The translations under genes and the position numbers were made by a program. The notes below the pieces were generated by a model. The model was not told the DNA's origin. It worked only from the letters and a program-made list of their open reading frames with translations, and made no database searches. A stretch of 64,000 bases of DNA from Planctomycetota bacterium (lineage in GTDB: Bacteria; Planctomycetota; Phycisphaerae; Phycisphaerales; UBA1924). Numbering within the stretch: the first letter of the stretch is position 1; every line of letters starts with the position of its first letter. The DNA is taken from the NCBI GenBank assembly GCA_018968885.1, contig JAGWZK010000004.1:62001-126000 (forward strand), given 5' to 3'. Shown in pieces: positions 40,348-51,000 of the stretch.

Positions 40348-42185
40348 GCTCGCGATCGATCAATCTCCGCCGCGGCAGTGCACTGGTCGCCGTTCTGGTG
40401 ATCGTGGTGATTGGTGTGCTCTTGGCGGCGGGAATCATGGCACGAGCCGTCTCACGCGTTGAGGATTCGTCACTTTCGTTGCGGCGATCCGCCTCGCGGT
40501 CGATGGCGTGGTCGGGGGTGCGTGCCGCGATGATGTCGCTGGCGGCGCAACGGGAAACGCTGCTGATGGGTGGCGATGCGGTGTGGACCGATGCCAAGAA
40601 GTGGGAATTTGCCGATCCTGACGGGCCGGGAATATGGGTGGTCTCGATGCTGCCTCTGGATCAGGAGGGGAACGCGGCTCTTTCTGAATCGGCGTTGATC
40701 AACGTCAACACTGCGACCGAGGAGCAACTCGCCAAAGTGAACTCGCTGGGCTCTGCGGGTGCCGCTGGCATCATGGGTCGCCGCTCGCGCGGCCCGATTC
40801 TGGCCGTGGAGCAGGTGTTGCATGGGAGCACCGGCACTCCGTCAGATGCAGCGTCGCCAAGTGCGCCGTCAACGGATGTAGAGGCGACTGCAGTTCCTGT
40901 TTCAACTTCAGTATCTGGTGAAGTCGTCGGGGTCGCCCTCACGGCCCTTAGTGCAGACGCCACACTGATGATCGGCGATGGAAAGTCAGAGAGGTTTCGT
41001 GCCTCGGAGCTTGTGGCAAAGGACACTCCTCCCGAAGAGAAAGCCCGGCAGGATGAGCGGCTGGGTGCAGGCAGTGGCGCAGCTCGAGTCTGGGGGGCAC
41101 GCCCCGCCGAAGAGCGCTCCTTGGCCAATCTGGTAGCGGATTTGCGAGCAGCAAATATCCCGGCCCAAGAGTGGGGGGCCGTGCTGGATGGGGTGGAAAC
41201 CAGCGAAGACCTGTTTGTTCTGGGTCGAATCGATATCAACCGCGCTCCTGAACACGTGCTCGCGACGTTGCCGGGTATGACGACGGAATTGGCTGCCAAT
41301 CTGGTACGAGTGCGTTCAACTCTGGATGAGAGCGGCAGGCGCGATTTGGCTTGGCCGGTTGTTTCCGGCGCAGTTGAAGCACCACTCTTTGCCGGGTTGG
41401 TGGATCTCATCACAACCCGGTCTTTGCAATATCGCGTTCGGATTGAAGCGGGGCGGACCACCCGAAGCGACGCGACGGCTACCGATTCCGATGAATTTGG
41501 CGTGGCCAGCAACGTCGAAGCGGCGCTGACCGATCGCTGCATCTTTGAAGCGGTGATTGATGTGGCGGGCGAGCAGCCCAGAATCGCATACCTGCGCGAC
41601 ATTACCTTGCTGGATTCTGCGGCCCAGTTGGCAGGTGCGATGGCGGCTACTGCGGGTGCCGATGAATCAGCCACTTTGCCAGAAAGAGAAGTACCACTGT
41701 CAGAAGAAATGGGCGAGAGTGGGGCGTCTTCGCAGGATGCGCCCGACGAGCCAAGCGGGGAGATCGACCCCGATGCGTCTTTGCGATCCAATCGCATGGA
41801 AGGATCGGGCGGGCTGGATCTCGGTGGCGGGCTTGATCGATCCATGGCGCAGGTCAGCCGCCAAGAGGATGTGGATCTCGCTTCGGGCCAGTCGAGTTCA
41901 TCTCAGGAAATTGAGTCTTCACGCCGCAGCTTGTCAGCACCCGCCGCTTCCACAGTTCGTGCCGATCCGCGTTTGGGAAGATGGAACAGCACGACGCTTC
42001 GCGCATCAGAGAGGCCCCCGGTGTCAAGTTCATCACCCTCTGAACGTGACGGCGGCCAAGTTCAGGCGAATGATCAGCCGTCGAAGGCAAGCCGCACGGA
42101 TGCGGCGGGCAAGGCTCCGAGTAAGGCGCCCACCAAGCGTGTTCCCGCCAAGAACACGCCCACGCGAAAGGACACCAACAAGTGA
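40344..42185 (+). CDS. Pseudopilus tip protein, GspK-like, extended C terminus
   Basis: The 613-residue protein starts with a GTG, a short basic leader and a hydrophobic helix (GSALVAVLVIVVIGVLLAAG). GspK features follow: VWTDAKKWEFADPDGPGIW, INVNTATEEQLAKVNSLG (a DNA-repair-like helix-hairpin-helix segment typical of GspK) and a second one, IDINRAPEHVLATLPGM. Unlike ordinary GspK (about 320 residues), there is an additional 200-residue acidic and Ser/Pro-rich C-terminal region with a basic Lys/Ala/Pro end. The canonical Glu at +5 is not obvious, as expected for GspK. GTGA overlap with the upstream gene. Confidence 0.75.
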   Translation: MSSRSINLRRGSALVAVLVIVVIGVLLAAGIMARAVSRVEDSSLSLRRSASRSMAWSGVRAAMMSLAAQRETLLMGGDAVWTDAKKWEFADPDGPGIWVVSMLPLDQEGNAALSESALINVNTATEEQLAKVNSLGSAGAAGIMGRRSRGPILAVEQVLHGSTGTPSDAASPSAPSTDVEATAVPVSTSVSGEVVGVALTALSADATLMIGDGKSERFRASELVAKDTPPEEKARQDERLGAGSGAARVWGARPAEERSLANLVADLRAANIPAQEWGAVLDGVETSEDLFVLGRIDINRAPEHVLATLPGMTTELAANLVRVRSTLDESGRRDLAWPVVSGAVEAPLFAGLVDLITTRSLQYRVRIEAGRTTRSDATATDSDEFGVASNVEAALTDRCIFEAVIDVAGEQPRIAYLRDITLLDSAAQLAGAMAATAGADESATLPEREVPLSEEMGESGASSQDAPDEPSGEIDPDASLRSNRMEGSGGLDLGGGLDRSMAQVSRQEDVDLASGQSSSSQEIESSRRSLSAPAASTVRADPRLGRWNSTTLRASERPPVSSSSPSERDGGQVQANDQPSKASRTDAAGKAPSKAPTKRVPAKNTPTRKDTNK

Positions 42186-43747
42186 ATTCGCGTTCTGCCA
42201 TCACCGCAATCATGTTTGACGGGCGGCGACTGCTCGCCGCGTCCTCGGGTGGCTTGGTTCCAGCTCTGGGGTCGCATTCCATGATCAGCGTGCCGGTGCC
42301 AGATGGGCTGGATGTGCTGAACGCACAAGCCGCCGGCGCATGGCTCAAGATGGAATTGCGGGCAGCCCAGTTCAACATCACTCGGGTGGTGTGGGTGGTG
42401 CCGCGGAGCGAGGCGATTGTTCGCTCTGTGAGTCTTCCTCAGGCAGAAGTGACGCCCGAGGAAGAACAGGCCATGGTGAGGCTGGCGATTTCTCGCCTGG
42501 TGAGCTTTCCCACTGAGCAGGCGGGTGTGGATTACCTTCGTTCGGTGGACGATGCCGGTGCCGTGATCGCGACGGCGGCCATCCTGCCTGCAGAACGTCT
42601 GGCATGGATTCGCGAAGTCGCGGCACAAGCCGGATTGAGACTGATTCGCGTCGGGTTGTCCACCGGAGGCCTCATCGCCGCGAGTGACGAACCTCCTGGC
42701 ACTGTCGCGATTGTCGGCATCGGCTATTCAGGAGTGGAGGTCGTCCTGGTCGACGGCGAACATGTCGCCTTTTCTCGCGTGCTGGATGTGCCGCGCCCCA
42801 GCAAACGCGAAGACCTGACATTGTATTTGGATCGTCTGGATGCAGAAATGTCCAGGGGATGGGTGACGCATGTGGGCGGCGGAGGCACGATCCCCGAACG
42901 AGTCGTGGTGCTGGCGCGCGGGGAACTCGCAGAGCAGGTCGGTCAGACACTGGCGCGCGTCATGGGATGCTCCGGGCGCGTGAAGGTGGAGGCGGTGTCT
43001 GGTATTGGCAAGAACTCCAGTGACGCGGATGTTGGCGCGGTTGCGTGCTTGATCGGAGCGATCGGCGAAGAAGGGGACGATCGCCGCGCCATGGACCTTG
43101 GCGGGTTGCGCAAGCCAGTCGATAAGCACGCCAAGACGCGTCAGATGGTGCTGCTCAGCATTCTGGGCCTGATTGTCGTGGGCGGTGGTGCCACCGTGCT
43201 GGGAATGTTGCGACTCGCCTCCATCGAGGACGAGATCGCGAGATTGCAAGGGGTTCAGGCCAAGTTGAATGAGGAGTATGGCCGCTACCTCATGGTCCAC
43301 GCGCGGCAGCGTCACATCAATCACTGGCTGGCTGGTTCTCCCGACTGGATCGAACATTTCCAGGCGATCAATGATGTTTTTCCGGACCCTGTCGCCGCTC
43401 AGATGGATGCGATGAATGCAACGTTGGACGCCAAGGCAGTGTTTGTGCCCGATTCGCGTGATGCAAAGTACCCCAACGGAAAATGGACTACGCCTTTACG
43501 GGCCACCCTCGCGCTCGATGGACGCGTCAAAGCGCGCGAGAGCGCCGAGGACTTGCGGGGCAAACTCGTCGCAGGCAATATCTATCAAGTGGAAAGCCGC
43601 GGCCCGGACACCCCGGATCGATTCAGTTATCAGTTGCTCACCAGCCGGTTGACACCCAAGCCGGACCCAACGTCAATCAAAGACCCTGCAAAGCCATCCA
43701 CGGATGCCAGATCCACTGACACCAAATCCGGCGGAGGTGTCAAATGA
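42182..43747 (+). CDS. GspL / PilM-PilN-like assembly platform protein
   Basis: The 521-residue protein has two parts. Residues about 1-300 resemble the actin-like ATPase fold of PilM/GspL cytoplasmic domains (QAEVTPEEEQAMVRLAISRL, GTVAIVGIGYSGVEVVLVDG). A membrane helix follows (residues about 323-345, MVLLSILGLIVVGGGATVLG), then a coiled-coil and a ferredoxin-like periplasmic domain (IARLQGVQAKLNEEYG onward) like PilN or the GspL periplasmic part. It would link the cytoplasmic ATPase to the envelope part of the machine. GTG start with four-base overlap on both sides. Confidence 0.75.
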   Translation: MNSRSAITAIMFDGRRLLAASSGGLVPALGSHSMISVPVPDGLDVLNAQAAGAWLKMELRAAQFNITRVVWVVPRSEAIVRSVSLPQAEVTPEEEQAMVRLAISRLVSFPTEQAGVDYLRSVDDAGAVIATAAILPAERLAWIREVAAQAGLRLIRVGLSTGGLIAASDEPPGTVAIVGIGYSGVEVVLVDGEHVAFSRVLDVPRPSKREDLTLYLDRLDAEMSRGWVTHVGGGGTIPERVVVLARGELAEQVGQTLARVMGCSGRVKVEAVSGIGKNSSDADVGAVACLIGAIGEEGDDRRAMDLGGLRKPVDKHAKTRQMVLLSILGLIVVGGGATVLGMLRLASIEDEIARLQGVQAKLNEEYGRYLMVHARQRHINHWLAGSPDWIEHFQAINDVFPDPVAAQMDAMNATLDAKAVFVPDSRDAKYPNGKWTTPLRATLALDGRVKARESAEDLRGKLVAGNIYQVESRGPDTPDRFSYQLLTSRLTPKPDPTSIKDPAKPSTDARSTDTKSGGGVK

Positions 43748-44751
43748 GGTTGCAGCGTCGTCGCCTTGTGGTTGCCGGTGCCGGGATCGTGGGGCTGGTC
43801 GTGGCGTACTTTGCGTACTCGACGTTCTACGCCGGGCCGCGCGACAAGTTGATCGTGCGTCGCGCCGGCGTGCAGGCAGAGGTCAATCGCCTGCAAGAAG
43901 TCATCGAAGATGAGCCCAAGCTGCGGAAGGAGCTGAAAGCGATCGCCGAGACCACGCTGGGCAAACAGCTTGATGTCGTCAGCCACCGCTTCCGCTCTTA
44001 CACCGCTCGCTTGGTCGGTGATGCCGGCATGGACAATGTGGTGGTCGAGCAGGGACGCCCGGCTGATGAAAAGAATCCGGTGGGGCAGCGCATGCCCAGC
44101 ATTGTGCCGACGGCCTTGCGTGCCGCGGCGCGTGAGCAAGTGAACCTTTCTGTCATTCGCGGGGCGGTGACGGCCACGGGCACGCTCGATCAAGTTGGCA
44201 TCGCTTTGGCGACGTTGAAGGCCCAGCCCTGGGTGCATCGCATCGAGGGCGTGCAACTGCGTCCAACCGGAGCCGACCGCAAACGATTCAATGTCAGGTT
44301 TGAGTTGGCGACGCTTTACCTTCCCGATCTGGTGACAACCGACAGGGAACCCACGATCGCTGCTCCTTCAGATGACCAGTTGAAGACGTGGAAGACCTTC
44401 GCATCGCGCAATATTTTCCGCGAACCCAAAGCCAAGGACCACTCACCCGGTGACACGCCCCCGCCCGTCGCAGTGGTGGACTCGCAACCCCAGATCATTC
44501 CCACACCTGTGATTGCCCCTGATTACGGCAGTTGGCGATTGACCGGTGTGGTCAGTAGTTCTCGGGGGAATGAAGCATTTTTCTTCAACGCCAAAACCAA
44601 TGAGAAACTCACAGTGCGTGTTGGGGGCAGGGTGCTCGATGCAACCCTGATCAGCGCCGAAGGGGAATCCGCAGAATTGGAAATCGCTGGAAAACGTTTT
44701 CGACTGCAAAATGGGGAGTCACTGGCGACACGGCAACCAACCAGCCAGTAA
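43744..44751 (+). CDS. PilO/GspM-like protein with PilP/GspC-like C-terminal domain
   Basis: The 335-residue protein has an N-terminal membrane helix (LVVAGAGIVGLVVAYFAYS) and a coiled coil, then a PilO/GspM-like domain. After a Pro-rich linker comes a domain of about 70 residues beginning near GSWRLTGVVSSSRGNEAFFF and ending IAGKRFRLQNGESL, the pattern of the PilP/GspC homology region that contacts the secretin. A motif like the GspC/PilP DPF segment (FASRNIFREPK) precedes it. The fusion would join inner-membrane platform and secretin contact in one chain. The secretin gene follows after 270 bases. Confidence 0.65.
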   Translation: MRLQRRRLVVAGAGIVGLVVAYFAYSTFYAGPRDKLIVRRAGVQAEVNRLQEVIEDEPKLRKELKAIAETTLGKQLDVVSHRFRSYTARLVGDAGMDNVVVEQGRPADEKNPVGQRMPSIVPTALRAAAREQVNLSVIRGAVTATGTLDQVGIALATLKAQPWVHRIEGVQLRPTGADRKRFNVRFELATLYLPDLVTTDREPTIAAPSDDQLKTWKTFASRNIFREPKAKDHSPGDTPPPVAVVDSQPQIIPTPVIAPDYGSWRLTGVVSSSRGNEAFFFNAKTNEKLTVRVGGRVLDATLISAEGESAELEIAGKRFRLQNGESLATRQPTSQ

Positions 44752-45021
44752 ACTTCCGGATGACTCTCGGTCGCTCTCGCTGGGGGCAGTGAGTTTCGGA
44801 ACTTGTGGATCGATCGGCACTTGAACGCTCTGTGGCGATGCAAGCGCCGGACCTCAAGAACGGAAAACGTCGGGTTTGAATTCGGGCAAGGGGGAGTTTG
44901 GCGGTTGGGACATTGTCGGGCGGAGCCCCGGCTTGCTGTCGACGTCTCGCATGGAGGGAGCTCCACAGGGAGATGCTGAGTCGACAGCCAGGCGGGCCAT
45001 CGCTCGGCGGAGGGCAGCGAG

Positions 45022-48000
45022 ATGGCAAATTACATTCGTCGTGGTTCATTCGGTCGCGCCAGCACATCTGCCGTCGTCGCGGCGGCATTGGTCGCGTCCG
45101 CAGGAGTGCCTCGCAGCGTGTGGGCGGATGATCCCGGCACCACACCGGTGGTCACGCCTGCGACGCCACCCGCTGTGCCCGCAGGCAAAATGCGCTTCAA
45201 TTTCAAGGATGCGCCACTGGATCAGGTGATTGACCTTTTTGCCCGCGAGAGTGGCTTGCCGGTGATCTTTGAAGCGGCCGTGCCCGCCGGGCAGATGACC
45301 TTTGTCAGTCCGTCGATGTATTCCTTCGATGAAGCCCTCTCGATTCTGAATCAGAATCTGATGTTGAAGGGCGTGCAACTTCGCAAGGAAAAGGAGTTCC
45401 TGTATCTGGCCGAGCTCAAGGATGCTGCCAAGCGGGCGACGCCGGTTGTGAATGGCAAGGTGCCGGATGAATTCACCGCCGACAAGATGATGACGCTGAC
45501 GTTGTCCTTGGAGAATTCCCAGGCCGACAAAGTCGCGGCACAGATCAAGGACCTGATTGGCCCCTACGGCGCAGTGACGGCGGTGCCAATTCAGAACATG
45601 GTGATCGTGATGGAGACGGCTGCTCAGTGCCGTCGCATCGCAGACATTGTCAAGACGATCGATTCGGTTAAGCCGGTGGATTCGACGATCCGGCTGTTCA
45701 CTTTGCAGTATGCCCAGGCCAAGGACGTGCTTGCTGCGCTCAAGAGTTTGACTGGCGAACGCCGCCGCACGGTCTTGGTTGAGAAGGACAACCAGCAACG
45801 GGTGGTGGAAGACCTCGCCGTAACCGGCGTTTCCATGACCGCCGATGAACGCACCAATTCAATTTTGGTCGTCGGGCCTGCAGCTCGCGTGCGCGTCGTC
45901 GAGGATCTCATCAAGCTGCTGGATACCCCCGGTGGCATGGTTGCTCCCACTGGCCCCGGGCAGGTTGTGAGCGATGAGAATCAGATGCAAATGGTCAGTG
46001 TCGTGCTTGCGGGCATGACCGCCGACGACGCCGCGGCAAAGGTAAACACCCTTTACGCCGCGATGAACCCCAAGACCAAGCCGGTGGTGATTCCCCTTCC
46101 GGAGCAGAGCAAGATCACGCTGGTCGGGCCAAAGGCCCTGATCACACAAGGTGTGAGTCTGCTCGCGGAGATTGATCCCAAGAGTGCGGTGGGTGGCAAT
46201 GCCCTTCCGCCCACGCGCGGCGCGACGATTGAAAGCCGCACTGCGATCCTTCGCCCCCGCGGCGTAACGGCGGGCCAGATCGAGGGCATCGCCACCAAGC
46301 TCCTCGGTGGCAAGCAGGCCAGCAATTTACGCTACGCGCCGACTCCCGATGGTCTCGGCATCATCGTGCGTGGTCCCGATGATGAAGTCGCCGAGTTTGA
46401 GAAATTTGTTGCTGGGATCGACAACGCTCCAAAGCCCAGCACAAAGGTGATTGATCTGCAGCACGCGCAGGCCTCGACAATCATTGAGCCCCTGAAGCAG
46501 TTGTTGTCTGCGGCGAACCCTCAACATCCGGGCAAGCCAGTCGATGCGATCTTCACGCCGATTGACCGCACCAACTCCCTCGTGGTCGTCGCGGATGAGG
46601 CGACGCAGGCGAGCGTTGCAGATTTTGTCAAGCGGTTGGATCGTATCGACAGCTCGGAACTTCCCCCGTTGCAGATTCTGCCCCTGAAGACGGCCAATGC
46701 AGCTGAAGTGGCGTCGATGTTGAGTGCCCAGTATGCACAGCGATCTCAGTCGGATCGCTCTGCCAAACCCGTTGAGATTAAAGCCGATCCATCGAGCAAT
46801 TCGCTCATAGTGTCTGCCGCGCCCGAACCTCTCGAAGCCATCAAGACCTTCGTCGAAGAACTCAACAAGGAGAAGAAGCAAGGGCGTGCGAGCAGGATTT
46901 TCCCCTTGAAGTCCGCTCGCGCGGCGGACGTCGCCGCGGCACTCGACAAGCTTTACCCGATTCCACCAGTGCCATTGGATCGCCAGGGTCGCCCCATGCC
47001 GTGGGCTCAACAGCCCAAAGAGATCACAGTCACTGCCGAGACGCAGAGCAATTCGCTCATCGTCGATGCCCCTTCGGAGCGTTTGGACTCCATTGCCGAA
47101 CTGGTGTCGAAGTTGGATCGTGTCGAACTCCCCGCTGCGGCACAGATCCGTACGTATCGAGTCACGGGCGCAAATCTGCAGACTGTGACCCAGACCCTGA
47201 ACCAATTGGCTCGTCTCGGACTCCTCTCCGAACCCGCCAAGCAAGGCGCTCCTGCCGTGCAGGTCATGGTCGAGAGTGAGCCTAAGAGTGGCACTCTCAT
47301 CGTCGCTGGCGATGAGATGACCTTCACGCGTGTCGAGACCATCCTCAAGGAACTCCAGGCAGTCCCCGTCGAGAAGTCTCTGCGGATCTTCACCGTCGTG
47401 AATAACAAGGCCTCGGAAGTTCGCGATCGCGCCTTGGCGATTTACCAAGGTCAGATCGCTCAGATTCCTGATGCAAATCCCGTCGAGATCACCGTCGATG
47501 AATCGAAGAATTCGCTGGCCGTCGTCGCTGATGCCACAGGCATGGAACGCATCGCCAAGATTCTCGATGAATTGCAGAAGCAAGCCGGCCCGGCCCGCGA
47601 AGTGCGGCTCATCGAGCTCAAGTTGGCCAAAGCCGCCGATGTCGCCAAATTCTTGAAAGAACTTTCCCAGACCTCCGGCGCATTGCGCGTGCGTGGCGGC
47701 CCTGAACTCGTCGTCGAAGTGTTGGAAAGTACCAACTCCATCATGATCGCTGCAACCGCTGAGCAACTGGCGGTCATCGATCCCATGGTGCGTTCGCTTG
47801 ATGTCGCCAAAGAGGGGGCCGCTCAGCCGCTGACCATCATCAAGGTCAAGAGCAGCGATGCAGCGAATCTGGCTCAGATGCTGAGCAAGACCTATGACCA
47901 GCGCCCGCAGGATGAACGTGCCAAGAAACCAGTCAAGATCGACGCTGATCCGGCGACGAATACCCTGCTCGTTTCTGCACCACCCGAGGTGGCAAGCGAG

Positions 48001-51000
48001 ATCGAGAGGATTGTCGAGTCACTGAATGACACGCAGAAAGTCGACGCCACCGGGCGTGAAATTCGCATCTTCCCATTGAGAATTGCGCGTGCAGAAGACC
48101 TCGCCCGCACCATCGATCAGATGTATCCGGATCCACCGATTCCGCGCGATCCACGCAATGGTCAGCCAAGGCCTGATCTGAAGCAGCCCAAGGAGATCAC
48201 AGTCCGTGCTGATGCCGCAACGAACGCCTTGATCGTCGATGCCCCTTCCAAGCGGATGGCGGGCTTTGAAGAACTCGTCAAGTCCTTGGACACCACCAAG
48301 TCCGCTGATTCGCACGAACTCAAAACCTACTCGATTCAGCGCGGCGAGCCCAACGCCGTCGCGACTGCGCTCCGCAATCTCGCAGCAAGTGGCGCACTCG
48401 GTGCCGCCTCCAGTGGCAAAGTCACGGTTGATGTCGAGCCCGGTACCAAGTCGCTCATCGTCAGCGGCCCCAAGGAGATCTTTACTCAGGTCGATTCAGT
48501 GGTGAAGCAACTCGATGGCGGCGATGTAACCGATCGCCCGCAAACCACCCTGAGGATGTTCCCTCTGAAGAACGCTCGTGCCGTCAAACTGCAGCCCATC
48601 GTGGAAAAGATGCTCCTCAGCCGCCTGCGCGATCAATTCGTCGCCGAAGGCAAGAACATCGACCCCAAGTCTCTTATCGAGGTCGCCGCCGATACAGGCA
48701 GCAACACCCTCCTCATCACCGCCCCCTCAGCCATCGGAACCGTTGCCGATGCACTCATTCAGTCTCTTGATCGTCAATCCGTTGATTCCGCGGCAGACGT
48801 CCGTGTCATCAAGCTCAAGCGTGCTGAGGCCCAGCAAGTCTCCACCGCCATCAAGACCGTCCTCGCACTCGACCCTGCAGCCGCTGAGAATCCCCCGACG
48901 ATCACGCCTGAGCCCTCCAGCAACACGATTGTGCTCGCTGGCACTGCGTCCATCGTCGAACGCTGCAGCAAGCTCATCGAGCAAATGGATGTCGTCAGTG
49001 ATTCCGCTGGTCAATCCGTCCGCACGCTGTACTTAAAGAACGCGCGCGCCGAAGCCCTCGCCCCGGTCTTGCAAGGCATGTTGGAGCGCGAAAATCCAGT
49101 GGACAAGTTACCGGAGTGGCAACGCGCGCAGTACTTCGCCCGCGTCAGCCCAAAGGATCAGCCCCAACCTGTCAAGGTCAACGCCGAACCGCGTTTGAAT
49201 GCGCTGCTTGTCTCTGGCCCCTCCGCAGTCATCGAGCTAGCTCAGGAACTCGTCAAGGAGCTTGATGTCGATCCGAAGTCTCGCGGCATAGATGCATCAC
49301 GCCCACTTCGCATCATTACGCTCATCAATGCTGATGCTTCATCGCTCGCCCAGTCCATCGACGCTCTTTTCAAGGGTGCCGATGCTGGTGGCACTCCGCC
49401 AATGGTCAAGGTGGATGCCGCGAGCAACTCGCTCATCGTCCGTGCAACCGCCGAACAGATGACTCAGATTGAGGAACTCTCCACAAAGCTCGACAAAGCC
49501 ACGCTGTCATCCAGTCGCCAGATGCGGATGGTGCCGGTGGATAAGAGCCGCGCCGATGCGGAGCTCATGGCCCGCACAGTGCGTCGCCTTATGGAGCAGC
49601 AATCCGGCGTCAAGGTCAACGTCGTCTCCAGCGAAGACCTTCTGAAGAAGCAGTCCGGCGACGATGATTCTGATAAGCCAAAGCCCGACAGCCCTTCCGG
49701 TGGCGGCAAGAAGTCTGGCAGCGCCCAGCAGAGTGATCAGCAGCAACTCGCTGGCTCTACATCCTCGCTCCCTGGCGAAAGCGTGATGGCTCGAGCATTG
49801 CTTTCTTCAATTCTCGGCGTTGCTGATCCCGCCCCGGCTCCCACCGAAACCGAAGACGTCACCATCGGCGTCGATCCCGCCACGAATTCGCTGATCATCC
49901 TCGGTTCACCTCGTCAGGCCGAACGCCTCGCGGCACTCATCGCCGAACTCGAAAAGCAGATGCCCGCCGAAGCCGCCTCTGTTCACATCATCAAGGTCGC
50001 GGCAGGCACGGATGTCCCCGCCGTGGTCAACGCCGTGAATCAGACCATTCTCTCCCTCTCTCGCGGTCCGCAGAAATCTCTCACTGGCCCCGTCAGCGTC
50101 GTTGCCGATCCCTCCGGCACTTCGGTCATCGTTGTTGCCAACGCCACCGACTTTGAAACTGTCGGCAAGCTCGTCGCGTCTCTCTCCGAAGGTACCGCTG
50201 GCGGGCTTCCGATTCGCACGATCAAACTCGAACGCGCGAACGCCGAAACCGTTGCCGCGAGCATCACCAAGTTTCTGAACGACCGCATGGCCGCGCAGCA
50301 ACGGGCTGGCATGCGTGGTGTGGCGAAGGTATCGATTCTGGGTGATCGCCGCAGTGGCCTCCTCACCGTCGCTTCTGGCGATGAGGATTTTGCCACCGTC
50401 GAGAAACTGGCCAAGCAGTTCGATACTCCCGCCGAATCACAGAATCTTCAATTCAAGATTCTGCCTCTGAAGAATGCTCGGGTGAATGAGATCGCCAGCA
50501 CCATTCAGAACGTCATCGGTGAAATGCAATGGGATCGCCAGTGGAACCGCCGCGGACAGGAGAATCCCGGCGACCGCCTTTTCCTCGAAGCCAACGAAGC
50601 GATGAACGCTTTTGTGGTGGTGGGGGAGGGTGAATCCCTCGCCGCGGCCGAGCGCATCATCTCGCAGCTCGATGTGCCTCAGCAGGAACGTTCCACGCTC
50701 ACGGTCAAGACCATGACTGTGGAAAAGGCCGATCTGAATGCCATCAAGACCGTGATCGAGCGAGCCATGCAAACCCCCGGTTGGCGCTCCTGGCGCGGGC
50801 CGGATCCTGATGGCGTGTCTGTTGAGATCGATCGTTCCCGCCGTGCGCTCATCTTCACGGGTAAGAAGGATCGTGTCGATCAGGCCATGGGTTACGCCCG
50901 CGATCTTTCCGCTGCGGAAACCAAAGACGGTCTTGGTGTCGAGGCGATTGCGCTCGAACACGCCCGCGCCGATCGCGCCGCTCAGAATCTCAAGCAATTT

